From NCBI GenBank assembly GCA_002399975.1, contig DHER01000087.1, positions 82,517 through 146,516 on the forward strand: DNA of 64,000 nt, in the 5' to 3' direction. The notes below the pieces were generated by a model. It made no database searches. It saw only the letters and a program-made list of their open reading frames with translations, and was not told where the DNA came from. Both the position numbers and the translations under genes were made by a program. The stretch's first letter is position 1; the number at the start of each line of letters is the position of its first letter. The stretch is from Firmicutes bacterium UBA4845 (GTDB lineage Bacteria > Bacillota > Clostridia > Tissierellales > Sedimentibacteraceae). Positions 26,539 to 36,222 of this stretch are shown in pieces.

Positions 26539-26751
26539 AGTATAGGGCTATACGAATATCTATGAATTTTAAAAGATAATCCAAAATTTGTACTATTTAT
26601 ATTATTACAATTAAAGTATTTGGTGTACTATGTATATAGACGTATATAGGCGACTACTATCAGAATATTGTTTATAATTCCGACAATATATTAATAAATA
26701 AAATTTGGGATAAAATTTAAACAACAATTATAAAATGTGTTGAGGAAGAAT

Positions 26752-28026
26752 ATGTTAGATATTAGAAGAATAAGAAATAATCCGGAAGAAACGGGAAACT
26801 TATTAAAAAGAAGGAATTCTAACCTTAGTATAAAAAAAATTCTGGAATTAGATGTACAAAGAAGAAAAAAACTTGTTGAAGTAGAAAATATGAAGTCCGA
26901 ACAAAACAAGATTTCCAAGCAAGTTCCCTTAATGAAAAAAGAAGGTAAGGATGTGTCTGAAATTATTTTAAAGATGAGAGAATCATCCGAAAAAACAAAG
27001 GTGCTTGAGGGTGAAATAAAGAAAGTTGATTTTAAAATAGAAAAAGAATTGCTAAGTATCCCCAATATTCCCGGAATAGATGTTCCCGAGGGGAAATCTG
27101 GTTCTGACAATGTGGAAATAAGAAAATGGGGACAACCGAGAAAGTTTGATTTTAATCCGAAGGCACACTGGGATATAGGAGTTTGGTTGGGAATATTAGA
27201 TTTTGAAAGAGCAACTAAAATAACGGGGCCCAGATTTTCTGTATTTAAGGGCATAGGAGCAAGGTTGAAAAGAGCAATAACTGATTATATGCTTGACAAG
27301 CATATATTCGAACATGGCTTTACCGAAATATCTCCGCCATACATGGTTAACAGAGACAGCATGTTCGGGACAGGTCAGCTTCCCAAATTCGAAGAAGATA
27401 TGTTTAGGTTAAATTACAGGGATTATTATTTAATTCCCACGGCGGAAGTACCCGTAACTAATATTTATAGGAATGAAGTTCTGGATGAGTCGAATTTGCC
27501 TGTGTATATGACTGCATATACACCGTGTTTCAGATCGGAAACCGGTTCTGCCGGAAGAGATACAAGGGGTTTAATTAGAAATCATCAGTTTGATAAAGTT
27601 GAAATGGTTATGTATTCAACACCAGAAGATTCTTATAGGCAGCTTGAAATTCTGACAGGTTTTGCTGAAGATATATTAAAGTGTTTAAGACTTCCATATA
27701 GGGTTATTGAATTGTGTACCGGAGATATAGGTTTCAGTTCTGCAAAAACATATGATTTAGAAGTATGGATGCCCAGCTACAACAGGTATGTTGAAATTTC
27801 TTCTTGTTCGAATTGTGAGGATTTTCAGGCAAGAAGGGCCAACATAAGATATAGGCCGAAGAACAAAGGCAGACTTAGATTTGTACATACGTTAAACGGT
27901 TCAGGCCTTGCAGTAGGAAGAACTTTTGCAGCAATACTGGAAAATTACCAAAATGAAGACGGCTCGGTAACGGTTCCCGAAATATTGAGGCCGTATATGG
28001 GAGGTTTAGAGAAAATAACTTTATAA
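26752..28026 (+). CDS. serS: Seryl-tRNA synthetase
   Basis: About 424 residues starting MLDIRRIRNNPEE at ATG 26752, with TGAGGAAG as ribosome binding site (an in-frame TTG at 26737 is less likely). The N-terminal coiled-coil tRNA arm spans about 30-105. The class II motifs follow: motif 2 PCFRSETGSAGRDTRGLIR and motif 3 LNGSGLAVGRTFAAILENYQ. It charges tRNA-Ser and tRNA-Sec. The 210-base leader shows no T-box. Confidence 0.97.
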   Translation: MLDIRRIRNNPEETGNLLKRRNSNLSIKKILELDVQRRKKLVEVENMKSEQNKISKQVPLMKKEGKDVSEIILKMRESSEKTKVLEGEIKKVDFKIEKELLSIPNIPGIDVPEGKSGSDNVEIRKWGQPRKFDFNPKAHWDIGVWLGILDFERATKITGPRFSVFKGIGARLKRAITDYMLDKHIFEHGFTEISPPYMVNRDSMFGTGQLPKFEEDMFRLNYRDYYLIPTAEVPVTNIYRNEVLDESNLPVYMTAYTPCFRSETGSAGRDTRGLIRNHQFDKVEMVMYSTPEDSYRQLEILTGFAEDILKCLRLPYRVIELCTGDIGFSSAKTYDLEVWMPSYNRYVEISSCSNCEDFQARRANIRYRPKNKGRLRFVHTLNGSGLAVGRTFAAILENYQNEDGSVTVPEILRPYMGGLEKITL

Positions 28027-28042
28027 CAAATAATGAATTTAA

Positions 28043-28096
28043 AAAAGGCTGCCGTACCTGCATTTTTTAATACTGATTCGACAGCATTTTTGCTCT
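28043..28096 (+). terminator. Weak terminator-like hairpin after serS
   Basis: GCTGCCG and CGACAGC arms with a long A/T-rich loop, followed by ATTTTTGC. It lies between convergent serS and the glycosyltransferase gene and may serve both strands. The stem contains a mismatch. Confidence 0.35.
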
Positions 28097-28120
28097 TTAG
28101 TTTTTAAATGGCATTTTGTG

Positions 28121-29209
28121 TTATATTTTTTTTGCAGCCTCCAAATAATGCCGGTGATTTATTTTTAGCCTTTCATTATCAGGTGCTAGTTTGACTGCTT
28201 TCGCGGAATAAGGGATTGATTTTTGGGGCATCCCCAGATTGTAATAAGCTAAAGCAGCAAAATCATATGGCGTGAAATCCCAGGCAAAAGATTCATTTAC
28301 ATATTTTAATGTTTTATTTTTAATCCTTAAAGCCTCAATTGTGCAAAACAGTAGTTCTTCCCAGTTTTTTTCATTATATGCCACAAAGGCTAATTCAATG
28401 TAAGGCTCTCTAAGATGAGGTGTTTCTCCGATTGCTTTGAAAAGCCATTTTTTTTGTTCAATTTTATTTCCAAGATTACCATATGCCCTTGCTATAAATC
28501 TCATTGATGCCGAACGTTCTTCATCCCAGTATGATATATGCAGGTATTTTAATAATGTTTCTATACACTTTTCCCATTGATTGTCAAACATGTATTCTCT
28601 CCCTAAATAATGAAGGTTTCGATCGTTATTTGGATTTTCCTTTACAGCGATTTCTAATAATGGCAAATTAAAGCTTCTGTCTTTTTGTTTGTCAGGGAAA
28701 TGATTTACTACTAAGCCGTTTATAAAGCATTGTTGTTCCTTTTCTTCCCCGATATACTCCAGTATTTCGTGTGTGGGATAGATCCACCTGTAATTGTGCC
28801 GTGAATGAATCCTTTGATGAGTATATTGTACTGCAGCGCTTCCGTCGGGGTTGAAACTCCAGTTATAAATATATAAACCACGTGTTGGTCCGGGGATCCA
28901 TGCACTTTCCAGTTTATCCCTCCATCCTTTTTCAATTACGTCGTCTAAATCTAGTGATACGCATATATCAACATCATCAGGAATTAATTCCAGGCAGTGA
29001 TTCCTGCTGTAATCAAATCTGAAGGGTTCTGTTATATAACTGTCGGTAACAGCACCCCATTGTTTTAATTTTTCTACCGTGTTATCCGAGGATCCAGTAT
29101 CTGTGACATATATTAAATCTGCTTCATTTACGTGCTCCATCCATCTGTCAACAAACTTTTCTTCATTTTTGCATATGGCATAGACACATACTTTATATTT
29201 ATAATTCAT
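28121..29209 (-). CDS. Family 2-type glycosyltransferase with TPR-like C-terminal repeats
   Basis: 362 residues. The N-terminal half is GT-A: VCVYAICKNEEKFVDRW, then VTDTGSSDNT and a DxDD metal site SLDLDD (D87, D89, D90). From about residue 180 the sequence turns into helical repeats (LHYLGREYMFDNQWEKCIE, SMRFIARAYGNLG, AALAYYNLGMPQKSIPYSAKA), TPR-like. Such proteins transfer sugars to polysaccharides or proteins; the acceptor is unknown. ACGGAGG precedes the ATG. It is monocistronic on the minus strand. Confidence 0.85.
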   Translation of the reverse strand: MNYKYKVCVYAICKNEEKFVDRWMEHVNEADLIYVTDTGSSDNTVEKLKQWGAVTDSYITEPFRFDYSRNHCLELIPDDVDICVSLDLDDVIEKGWRDKLESAWIPGPTRGLYIYNWSFNPDGSAAVQYTHQRIHSRHNYRWIYPTHEILEYIGEEKEQQCFINGLVVNHFPDKQKDRSFNLPLLEIAVKENPNNDRNLHYLGREYMFDNQWEKCIETLLKYLHISYWDEERSASMRFIARAYGNLGNKIEQKKWLFKAIGETPHLREPYIELAFVAYNEKNWEELLFCTIEALRIKNKTLKYVNESFAWDFTPYDFAALAYYNLGMPQKSIPYSAKAVKLAPDNERLKINHRHYLEAAKKI

Positions 29210-29430
29210 AACTACCTCCGTAAAACATAGTCCATATTATAGTATTCAAAATTAATTTATTAGTACCAAATCCTTTGGTTGTGTTCTGCATTGTTTGTAA
29301 TGGTTCCCTTTCCTTTTTATCTAAAGTATGCGATAATAAAAGAACGTACATACCGACAATAGAGGCTGTATCGCTGCAAATTGTTATTATAAAAATTCGT
29401 TATTGCGGATTTTAATTCGAGGGAGGAAAG

Positions 29431-30264
29431 ATGTTAAAAATAGGATGTCATTTATCAGTATCGAAAGGATATGAGGCAATGGGCAGGGATGCATTGTCAA
29501 TAGGAGCCAGCACATTTCAGTTTTTTACCCGAAATCCACGAGGAAGCAAGGCAAAGAGTATAAATAAGGACGATATTGATAAATTAATTAATATTTTAAA
29601 TAAAAATAAATTTGGAAAGCTGATAGGTCATGCACCATATACTCTAAATGTATGTTCCAATAATGAAAAAACGAGGGAATTCGGATTGGAAGTAATGGAT
29701 GATGATCTAAAACGCATGGAGTGTCTACCTGGCAATTTTTATAATTTTCATCCGGGCAGTCATTTAAAACAAGGAGTTAAAACAGGCATAGAGTATATAA
29801 TCAAAGCGTTAAATAAAATAATCTGGCATGAACAGACTACAACTGTATTGCTTGAAAGCATGTCAGGCAGGGGAACGGAAATAGGATCTACATTTGAAGA
29901 ATTAAAACAAATTATTGACGGTGTAAAAGAAAATGATAAGATTGGTGTATGTCTTGATACTTGCCATGTTTATGATTCAGGCTATGATATAACAAATGAC
30001 CTGGACGGCGTATTAAATAAATTTGATGAAATAATAGGGTTTGATAAGTTATGTGCTATTCACCTAAATGACAGCAAAAATCCTCTTGCAAGCCGAAAAG
30101 ATCGTCATGAAAATATAGGTAAAGGATATATAGGAATAGATGCAATGCAAAGAATAATAAATCATCCTAAGTTATACAACCTACCGTTTTTTCTGGAAAC
30201 TCCAAATGATCTAACAGGACATGGGGAGGAAATTAAATTACTGAAGGGATTATACAGACATTAA
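29431..30264 (+). CDS. nfo: Endonuclease IV (AP endonuclease)
   Basis: 277 residues of the TIM-barrel Nfo family: MLKIGCHLSVSKGYE start, GHAPYTLNV, NFHPGSH, the zinc ligand region CLDTCHVYDSGYDI, and HLNDSKNPLASRKDRHENIG. The histidines, glutamates and aspartates of the three-zinc site are visible. It cleaves DNA at abasic sites in base-excision repair. GGGAGG precedes the ATG. It stands alone; a second AP endonuclease (exoA) lies 11 kb on. Confidence 0.95.
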   Translation: MLKIGCHLSVSKGYEAMGRDALSIGASTFQFFTRNPRGSKAKSINKDDIDKLINILNKNKFGKLIGHAPYTLNVCSNNEKTREFGLEVMDDDLKRMECLPGNFYNFHPGSHLKQGVKTGIEYIIKALNKIIWHEQTTTVLLESMSGRGTEIGSTFEELKQIIDGVKENDKIGVCLDTCHVYDSGYDITNDLDGVLNKFDEIIGFDKLCAIHLNDSKNPLASRKDRHENIGKGYIGIDAMQRIINHPKLYNLPFFLETPNDLTGHGEEIKLLKGLYRH

Positions 30265-30892
30265 ATTTCTTGTTTTTTTCATTTGGTAAAAAAGAAGAGA
30301 AAAAAGCAAAAGATCAACCGGAAAGTAAAAATACGTTAGTAAATTATTTTACTTAATTAAAATATTTAAATATACACAAGGATTCCTAGCCGGATTCTTT
30401 AATAACAGCAAAAGCAGCAGAAATTGCTTCCTATTGTCGGTATTAGTAGTGATATTTAAGCCTTGCCTGGTTCAGGATAGATTTGAGAGTTAAAGGTTTT
30501 ATGGCTTTATTATGATTAGGGATTGTTACTTACCGGGCTTCGTAAGGAAGTGGTAACATTGACACAAAAGCAAAAGATAATCCTAAAACATATTGGCGGA
30601 ATGAGTAACCGCAGTATTGTCAATAGTTTATAAATATATACATTATATTACTGCATGGCATTATATTGGCATTGCAATAATAACTCACAATTCTACATCA
30701 TGATTTACAAATCGACAATTGTACTATATAATGATTAAGGTATCAAGAGGTTTAAGCAAACAATATATATTTGTGTATATAATATAGTTACCGTAAGCTT
30801 GCCGTATAAAATATAGGGTAGGTTATTTAACTTGAAAGAATTTAATTTTGATATTTAAATTATATAGATACTGTATGTTGGAGGATATTTTT
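30265..30892. other. Gene-poor spacer with transposase remnant
   Basis: 628 bases without an intact gene, AT-rich and unstructured apart from a short IstA-like remnant at 30559-30633. A run reading LFFSFGKKEEKKAKDQ at 30270-30357 has no start codon and is not supported as a gene. Confidence 0.5.
30559..30633 (+). pseudogene. Remnant of an IS21-type transposase (IstA N-terminus)
   Basis: A TTG start with AAGGAAG upstream gives 24 codons, MTQKQKIILKHIGGMSNRSI, then a stop. This resembles the helix-turn-helix start of IS21 IstA proteins (MTKKQ...REIAR pattern). No further istA sequence follows. The assignment rests on a short similarity only. Confidence 0.4.
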
Positions 30893-32056
30893 GTGACAAG
30901 GAAAATCAATAAGATATTGTCTCTATTCATTTTAATAATTATGGTGACTAATACCTTTGCATTTGGTGAAATCAATGTTGCCCAAAATATTAAAGGCGCA
31001 TTGTTAGGTGATTTGGAAACCGGTGAAATTTTGTATGAATACAATATAAATGAACAATTGGCAATTGCGAGCATTTCAAAACTTATGACATATACGGTAA
31101 TGATGGATGCAGTTAAAGACGGTAAAATTACGTTGGATGATAATGTTGTTATTAGCGGGCATACAGCTGCAACAGAAGGCAGCGAATTTGGATTGTTATC
31201 TGGGGAAACGGTTAAGCTAAGTATGTTGGTTAAGGGCATGCTGGTTGTTTCAGGCAATGATTGTGCCACAGCTATTGCTGAGTATGTAGGCAAAACTGAA
31301 GATAATTTTGTAAAAATGATGAATGAAAAGGCTTCTGAAATTGGATTGTTATCGGCAAGCTTTATAAATCCTCACGGTTTACCTATAAATGACAGTGATA
31401 CAGGTCAAAACCACATGTCTGTGTCGGATATATACAAGCTTGTAAGAAATGTGCTTACCAACTATCCTGAAATACTGGAAGTTACTAAATTAAAAGAACT
31501 TGTGGTTCCGGAAAGAAATTTCAGCAGAAAAGCAACTAATCCCGTACTTGAAGTAATAGAAGGAGTTGACGGTCTTAAGACAGGATTTACTGACGAAGCA
31601 GGACTATGCCTTGTATCAACGATGCCAATAACAGAGAATGAACAGGATTATAGGCTTATATGCATAGTTATGGGGTCACAGACAGAGGAGGGTAGAGTAA
31701 AGAAGACCAAAGAACTGCTGGAATATGGTAAAAACAACTTCAAATGCCATAAACTTTTAAGCAAGGAGGAAATAATAGATAAAGTTAATATTTCCAATTC
31801 AAAAGATGAAATTGTTGATGTTTATCCGGCTGAAGATTACAGTAGATTAATAAAAAATGATGAGAAGATAACAACAAATATTTCTTATAATAATACTGTA
31901 AAAGCACCGATAGCACAAGGAGATAAAATAGGTACTGTAAGTATTCTTTTAAATGATGAAGAAATCGGACAAGTAGATGCTGTCGTGAATAAAAAAATAG
32001 AAAAGGCAAATATTTTTGTAAAAGTATTTAGGTTTTTCGGCAACTTATTCGTTTAG
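30893..32056 (+). CDS. D-alanyl-D-alanine carboxypeptidase (PBP5/DacF family)
   Basis: 387 residues from GTG 30893, behind TTGGAGG with eight-base spacing; an upstream in-frame ATG is less likely. A signal peptide at about 5-25 ends near FAFGE. The penicillin-binding motifs are complete: SISK with nucleophile S60, SGN in VVSGNDC near 116 and KTG in GLKTGF near 223. A PBP5-type C-terminal beta domain follows, then a terminal amphipathic anchor (IFVKVFRFFGNLFV). It trims D-Ala from peptidoglycan stem peptides. Monocistronic. Confidence 0.95.
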   Translation: MTRKINKILSLFILIIMVTNTFAFGEINVAQNIKGALLGDLETGEILYEYNINEQLAIASISKLMTYTVMMDAVKDGKITLDDNVVISGHTAATEGSEFGLLSGETVKLSMLVKGMLVVSGNDCATAIAEYVGKTEDNFVKMMNEKASEIGLLSASFINPHGLPINDSDTGQNHMSVSDIYKLVRNVLTNYPEILEVTKLKELVVPERNFSRKATNPVLEVIEGVDGLKTGFTDEAGLCLVSTMPITENEQDYRLICIVMGSQTEEGRVKKTKELLEYGKNNFKCHKLLSKEEIIDKVNISNSKDEIVDVYPAEDYSRLIKNDEKITTNISYNNTVKAPIAQGDKIGTVSILLNDEEIGQVDAVVNKKIEKANIFVKVFRFFGNLFV

Positions 32057-32207
32057 ATGTTTTAGAAATTTTATACGTATACAATTACAGCTCTACAAAT
32101 CTGACAGAGTATCTTTGTGTTTTCATGGTTTTTAAAATCTTGTGATAAGTTAACTATGTTTTTATCATCGTGTGGATTATTTTGCGGAAACTTAGGTCGA
32201 TTGGTTG

Positions 32208-32236
32208 TTGACAAATAATAAAATATGGTGTAATAT
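32208..32236 (+). promoter_or_regulatory. Promoter of tRNA-Arg
   Basis: TTGACA (32208-32213), 17-base spacer, TAATAT (32231-32236), 19 bases before the tRNA. Confidence 0.75.
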
Positions 32237-32255
32237 TTTCTAATGTGTTAACAAT

Positions 32256-32329
32256 GCATCTGTAGCTCAGTAGGATAGAGCAGTGCCCTCCTAAGGCATG
32301 TGTCGGGGGTTCGATTCCTCTCAGGTGCA
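32256..32329 (+). tRNA. tRNA-Arg (CCT)
   Basis: Acceptor GCATCTG pairs with CAGGTGC (one G-T), anticodon loop CTCCTAA gives anticodon CCT, T arm GGGGGTTCGATTCCTCT. CCA is not encoded. A terminator follows. Confidence 0.93.
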
Positions 32330-32354
32330 TTAATTTCAAATTCAAATTAGAAAA

Positions 32355-32396
32355 AATAAGGCAGTTGTCCACCAAGATTATCTGCCCTATTTTTTG
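32355..32396 (+). terminator. Terminator after tRNA-Arg
   Basis: AATAAGGCAG pairs with CTGCCCTATT around a 17-base loop, followed by TTTTTG. Confidence 0.7.
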
Positions 32397-32418
32397 TTAT
32401 TTTTTTATTGTTTTATTG

Positions 32419-32943
32419 TTATCGTACAGTTATAACATAATCTGATTTTCTGGGTGCTGCCGGTGAAATACCTCCTTCGGCACCGTAACCCAGGATACAA
32501 TTACCGATACCTACATAATTTTCACTTAATCCCCATTCTTTCATTAAAGCTTTTCCTTTTTTTGTTTCAAATACTTCTTTTGCTCTGTAAATATAGCATG
32601 AATCAATGCCTAATGCATGTGCGGCGTTTAACAGGTTTCCCATTATTAGAGATCCGTCCTCAATATGTGTAGGGATATTTTTATCCGAAAAAACAACTAT
32701 AACAGTTGGTGCCCCGTAAAACGGATCTGATGTAGTGCCAAGAATTTCAGCATTTAGTTTTGAAATTTCTGCAATTATTTTTTTATCTTGAATTACTACC
32801 ATCTTCGGAGATTGTTTTCCGGCACCTGTTGGCGCATATTTACCCGCTTCAATGATTGAGTTAAGTTCTTCTTGTTTAATTTGTTTTTGTTGATATTTTC
32901 TGCAACTTCTTCTTGTTTTCAGGTCCTCTAAAGTTTCCTTCAT
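32419..32943 (-). CDS. Nitroreductase family protein
   Basis: About 174 residues from ATG 32943, with AAGGAGTGA upstream (an in-frame upstream ATG exists but lacks a site). It has the FMN-binding pattern LKTRRSCRKYQQK, GKYAPTGAGKQSPK and DGSLIMGNLLNAAHALGIDS. The family reduces nitro compounds, quinones or similar with NAD(P)H. The substrate cannot be told. It stands alone, convergent with tRNA-Arg. Confidence 0.9.
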   Translation of the reverse strand: MKETLEDLKTRRSCRKYQQKQIKQEELNSIIEAGKYAPTGAGKQSPKMVVIQDKKIIAEISKLNAEILGTTSDPFYGAPTVIVVFSDKNIPTHIEDGSLIMGNLLNAAHALGIDSCYIYRAKEVFETKKGKALMKEWGLSENYVGIGNCILGYGAEGGISPAAPRKSDYVITVR

Positions 32944-33089
32944 TACAATCACTCCTTGCAATAAATTAATTATTTACATTATTATATCACATTTTGGTGT
33001 AGTTTAAATAGAAGTGAAGAAATATTTTCTTGAAATACAAGTAATTAAATGATATTCTGATATAAGTTTGGATATACTGGAGGAAGCAT

Positions 33090-34013
33090 ATGATCTTCGG
33101 AATATTAATAAACAGTATTGTTCTGATGGCAGTATTAATATTAATAGGGTATTATTTGAGAAATAAAGGAATTTTAAATGATCAAGGTGAAGGGTCTCTT
33201 ACATATTTATTAGTTAACATTACAATGCCTGCAATGGTAATTAATGCAATGAACATCGATTTTTCTTTTGAACAGTTGAAAACAGGTTCAATTCTGTTTG
33301 CTTTAGCTGTAGGATTTGATATTCTGCTTATATTCCTTGGAAATATATCGTCTCTTGAGACTAAAGATGAGGAAAAGAAAAAAATGATTAAATATTCTGT
33401 TGTTTTGCTGAACGGCGGTTTTATGGGATTTCCTCTAGCTTATCAGATATACGGTTCACAGGATATGTTTTATGCGGTAATGTTCCATATTCCAAACATA
33501 GTGTTAATGTGGACGTACGGAGTTTCTTTGTTGTTAGGCAGGAAAAAAATTAAAAATAAATATAAATATATGTTTTTAAACCCGGGTATGATAGGTGTTT
33601 ATTTAGGTTTAGTTTTATACTTTACTCAGATTCAACTTCCATTATTTATGACCAATCTTCTTGACATGCTGACAAATGTTACTACGGTTTTGTCAATGAT
33701 TATAATTGGCAGTAAAATAGCAACTATTGGTGTAAAGAATTCGTTTATCAATAAAGAAGCATATTATGTATCATTTTTTAGACTGGTGGTTTCGCCTGTG
33801 CTTATGATTATATTAATGAAATTCTTTAATTTTGATCAAATAGCTGAGGAAATTTATGTTATATATGCATCATTGCCAGTAGCGGTATTATTACCCATAC
33901 TGGCTCAAAAATATGGCGGAGATATTGAATTTGGTTCTAAAATAGTTGTTATTACACATCTTTTTTCATTGATTACAATACCGCTGTTCTTTTGGCTTTA
34001 TTCGGTAATTTAA
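33090..34013 (+). CDS. AEC family transporter (auxin-efflux-carrier/malate permease type)
   Basis: 307 residues with about ten hydrophobic segments in the five-plus-five arrangement of the AEC/BASS fold. Conserved spots include YLLVNITMPAMVINAMN in the first half and SLPVAVLLPILAQKYGGD in the second. Members export or import small organic acids such as malate. TGGAGG lies before the ATG. The next gene is a solute-binding lipoprotein 64 bases on, but it belongs to a different transporter class. Confidence 0.88.
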   Translation: MIFGILINSIVLMAVLILIGYYLRNKGILNDQGEGSLTYLLVNITMPAMVINAMNIDFSFEQLKTGSILFALAVGFDILLIFLGNISSLETKDEEKKKMIKYSVVLLNGGFMGFPLAYQIYGSQDMFYAVMFHIPNIVLMWTYGVSLLLGRKKIKNKYKYMFLNPGMIGVYLGLVLYFTQIQLPLFMTNLLDMLTNVTTVLSMIIIGSKIATIGVKNSFINKEAYYVSFFRLVVSPVLMIILMKFFNFDQIAEEIYVIYASLPVAVLLPILAQKYGGDIEFGSKIVVITHLFSLITIPLFFWLYSVI

Positions 34014-34077
34014 CTTAATAATACAAAACGTATGCCAGTTGCTGACTTTTTTAATATTTTTCAGTTCGGAGGATAAA

Positions 34078-35970
34078 ATGAAAAAAATTTCTTTATTTTT
34101 GATAGTAGTATTGGTATTAACATCGTGTTCTGGTACGACAAGCCCTGAATCAAACGAGGAAACACAAGACGAAGAAGATATAACAGAAGGTGGGAAATAT
34201 GCTTGGGATCAGGTATATAAAGCCGTATACAAAGAGGAAATTCAGACAGCTAATTATTTAAAAGCGACTACGAATGAAGATTTTGCACTGGCTGCAAATC
34301 TAGTAGATACTTTAGTTGATTATGACAAATATGGAATTATTCAGCCTGCTCTGGCGGAATCCTGGTCAGTTTCTGAAGACATGTTAACGTGGACATTCCA
34401 TATTAGGAAAGGTGTTAAATGGGTGGATTATGAGGGAAAGGAAGTTGCCGAAACTACAGCCGGTGACTTTGTAAGTGCGGCAAAGTATTTGCTGACACCT
34501 GCAAATGAATCATCAAATGCCAATATATTTTATGGGGCAATTAAGAATGCAGAAGAATATTTTTACGGAGAAATAACAGATTTTTCTCAGGTAGGTGTAA
34601 AGGCTCTAGATGATTATACCCTGGAATATACCCTGAAAAGACCTATTCCGTATTTTGAATCAATGCTGACCGACGTTTGTTTTTTGCCTACTTACGGTCC
34701 GTTTATTGAAGAAATGGGAGATAAGTTTGGAATAACAAATTCAGCACTGTTGTATAATGGCGCATATATTTTAAGTGATTTCGAGCCTCAGATTCAGAGA
34801 GTACTTACTAAAAATCCTGCATACTGGGATGCAGATAATATTTATGTTACTGAATTAAATTACAAGTACAATAAGGAAGCAACAGCTTTGGCGGAAGAAA
34901 TGTTCAAAAATGGTGAAATATCCGATTTTGTCATACCACTTGCAAACCTTGATGAGTGGATGAACACACCTGAACTGAAAGATCAGGTAAGACCGGATAA
35001 GCTAGGTACTGACACATATTTTTACGCGTTTAATTTTGAACCTAAATTTGATGTGAAATATGAGCCTGAAAACTGGAAATTAGCTGTAAACAATGGAAAC
35101 TTTCGAAAGTCCATAATGTTTGCATTTAACAGGGTTGACGCGATGGCAACAGAAAATCCGTACAATCCCGAATATAGAATAATAAATTCTGTCACACCCC
35201 CGGAATTTACTTATCGGAATGGTGTTGATTTTACAGAGACAGGTAAATTGGCAGAATTAAAAAACAGTGATTTCTTTAATGAAGAATATGCAAATAAGTA
35301 TAAAGAAAAAGCTGTAGAGGAATTAAGTGAAGCTGGAGCAAAATTCCCTGTTAAAGTACTGATGCCTTACAATTCAAACAGTACATTATGGGCAAATGAG
35401 GCTCAGGTTCTAAAACAGCAGATTGAGTCTGTGCTGGGCACAGATTATGTTGAAATAATATTGGCTCCTCATGACCCTAAAGATTTTCTTGACTGCACAA
35501 GAAGAATAGGCAACTATTCACTGATGAAATGTAACTGGAGTCCGGACTACACTGACCCTCAGACTTACACTGATCCATTTAAAAGAGGGTCTGATTATAG
35601 CTTTCCGGAATATACTACTGATGTAACATCCGACGGCAAAAATATTTACACAGCATATGAAGAAACGGTTAATGAAGCTAAAGGTGAATATATGAATTTG
35701 ACTAGAAGATATAAATTATTTGCAGACGCAGAAGCGATGCTCATAGATAATGCTTTTGTTATACCTTATGGTGTAAGCGGCGGAAACGGATATATAGCAT
35801 CTTACGTTAGTCCTTTTGAGTTACCTTTTGCTCCATTCGGTATTTCCGGAGATAAATGGAAAGGGCAGAAGCTTTTGGCAAAACCGATGAATACAGAAGA
35901 ATTCAATGGTGCTTATGAAGAGTGGAAAGTAGCTCGTGGAGAAGCTCTAAAGGAAGCGTCAAAAAAATAA
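34078..35970 (+). CDS. Oligopeptide ABC transporter substrate-binding lipoprotein (OppA/SBP family 5)
   Basis: 630 residues from ATG 34078, preceded by CGGAGG. The signal peptide ends in a lipobox VLTSC (C17), followed by an acidic linker. The family 5 fold is shown by the LAESWSVSEDMLTWTFHIRKG region, EYTLKRPIPYFESML and a late WSPDYTDPQTYTDPF. It should capture peptides outside the membrane. No permease or ATPase genes accompany it here, so its transporter partner is encoded elsewhere. A terminator follows. Confidence 0.92.
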   Translation: MKKISLFLIVVLVLTSCSGTTSPESNEETQDEEDITEGGKYAWDQVYKAVYKEEIQTANYLKATTNEDFALAANLVDTLVDYDKYGIIQPALAESWSVSEDMLTWTFHIRKGVKWVDYEGKEVAETTAGDFVSAAKYLLTPANESSNANIFYGAIKNAEEYFYGEITDFSQVGVKALDDYTLEYTLKRPIPYFESMLTDVCFLPTYGPFIEEMGDKFGITNSALLYNGAYILSDFEPQIQRVLTKNPAYWDADNIYVTELNYKYNKEATALAEEMFKNGEISDFVIPLANLDEWMNTPELKDQVRPDKLGTDTYFYAFNFEPKFDVKYEPENWKLAVNNGNFRKSIMFAFNRVDAMATENPYNPEYRIINSVTPPEFTYRNGVDFTETGKLAELKNSDFFNEEYANKYKEKAVEELSEAGAKFPVKVLMPYNSNSTLWANEAQVLKQQIESVLGTDYVEIILAPHDPKDFLDCTRRIGNYSLMKCNWSPDYTDPQTYTDPFKRGSDYSFPEYTTDVTSDGKNIYTAYEETVNEAKGEYMNLTRRYKLFADAEAMLIDNAFVIPYGVSGGNGYIASYVSPFELPFAPFGISGDKWKGQKLLAKPMNTEEFNGAYEEWKVARGEALKEASKK

Positions 35971-36046
35971 TATTAAAATGCTGTTGCATAGACATGTGAA
36001 CTGCCACCTGTCAAATATACAGATGAAAATATAAAATTTTTTCTAT

Positions 36047-36081
36047 ATCCAGCCTATAATTGTGGCTGGAAATATTTTTAT
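36047..36081 (+). terminator. Terminator after the oligopeptide-binding protein gene
   Basis: CCAGCC (36049-36054) pairs with GGCTGG (36064-36069) around a 9-base loop, followed by AAATATTTTTA. Confidence 0.65.
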
Positions 36082-36124
36082 GTAGCTTTTTTCAGAAATT
36101 TGATGTGTTTATTTAAATTTTTTC

Positions 36125-36153
36125 TTGACAAGGAGTGTATCACAACTTATAAT
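36125..36153 (+). promoter_or_regulatory. Perfect sigma-A promoter of the gntR-ABC operon
   Basis: TTGACA (36125-36130), 17-base spacer, TATAAT (36148-36153). The palindrome at 36162 covers the expected start point. Confidence 0.9.
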
Positions 36154-36161
36154 ACAGTTAT

Positions 36162-36182
36162 TGTATTAATCGTATTAATACA
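36162..36182. promoter_or_regulatory. Operator-like palindrome over the transcription start
   Basis: TGTATTAAT and ATTAATACA, a perfect 9-base inverted repeat with a CGT spacer, lies 8 bases after the -10 box. Position and symmetry fit self-repression by the YtrA-type GntR regulator encoded 40 bases downstream. Confidence 0.7.
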
Positions 36183-36222
36183 CAATGGTACATTACGATT
36201 TACGCTGAAAGGAGGTTTTGTA

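Noticed and set aside
26525..26751. Possible T-box before serS
   Set aside because: The leader is only about 210 bases and shows neither the conserved T-box AGGGTGGNACCGCG-like element nor a terminator at the right place.
30270..30357. Short frame LFFSFGKKEEKKAKDQ after nfo
   Set aside because: No start codon or ribosome binding site; lysine-rich translation is common in A-rich DNA.
29350..30443. A 13-base inverted pair (ATACCGACAATAG and its complement) on either side of nfo
   Set aside because: A pair of this length at about 1 kb distance is expected by chance in a window of this size, and no other mobile-element sign is present around nfo.
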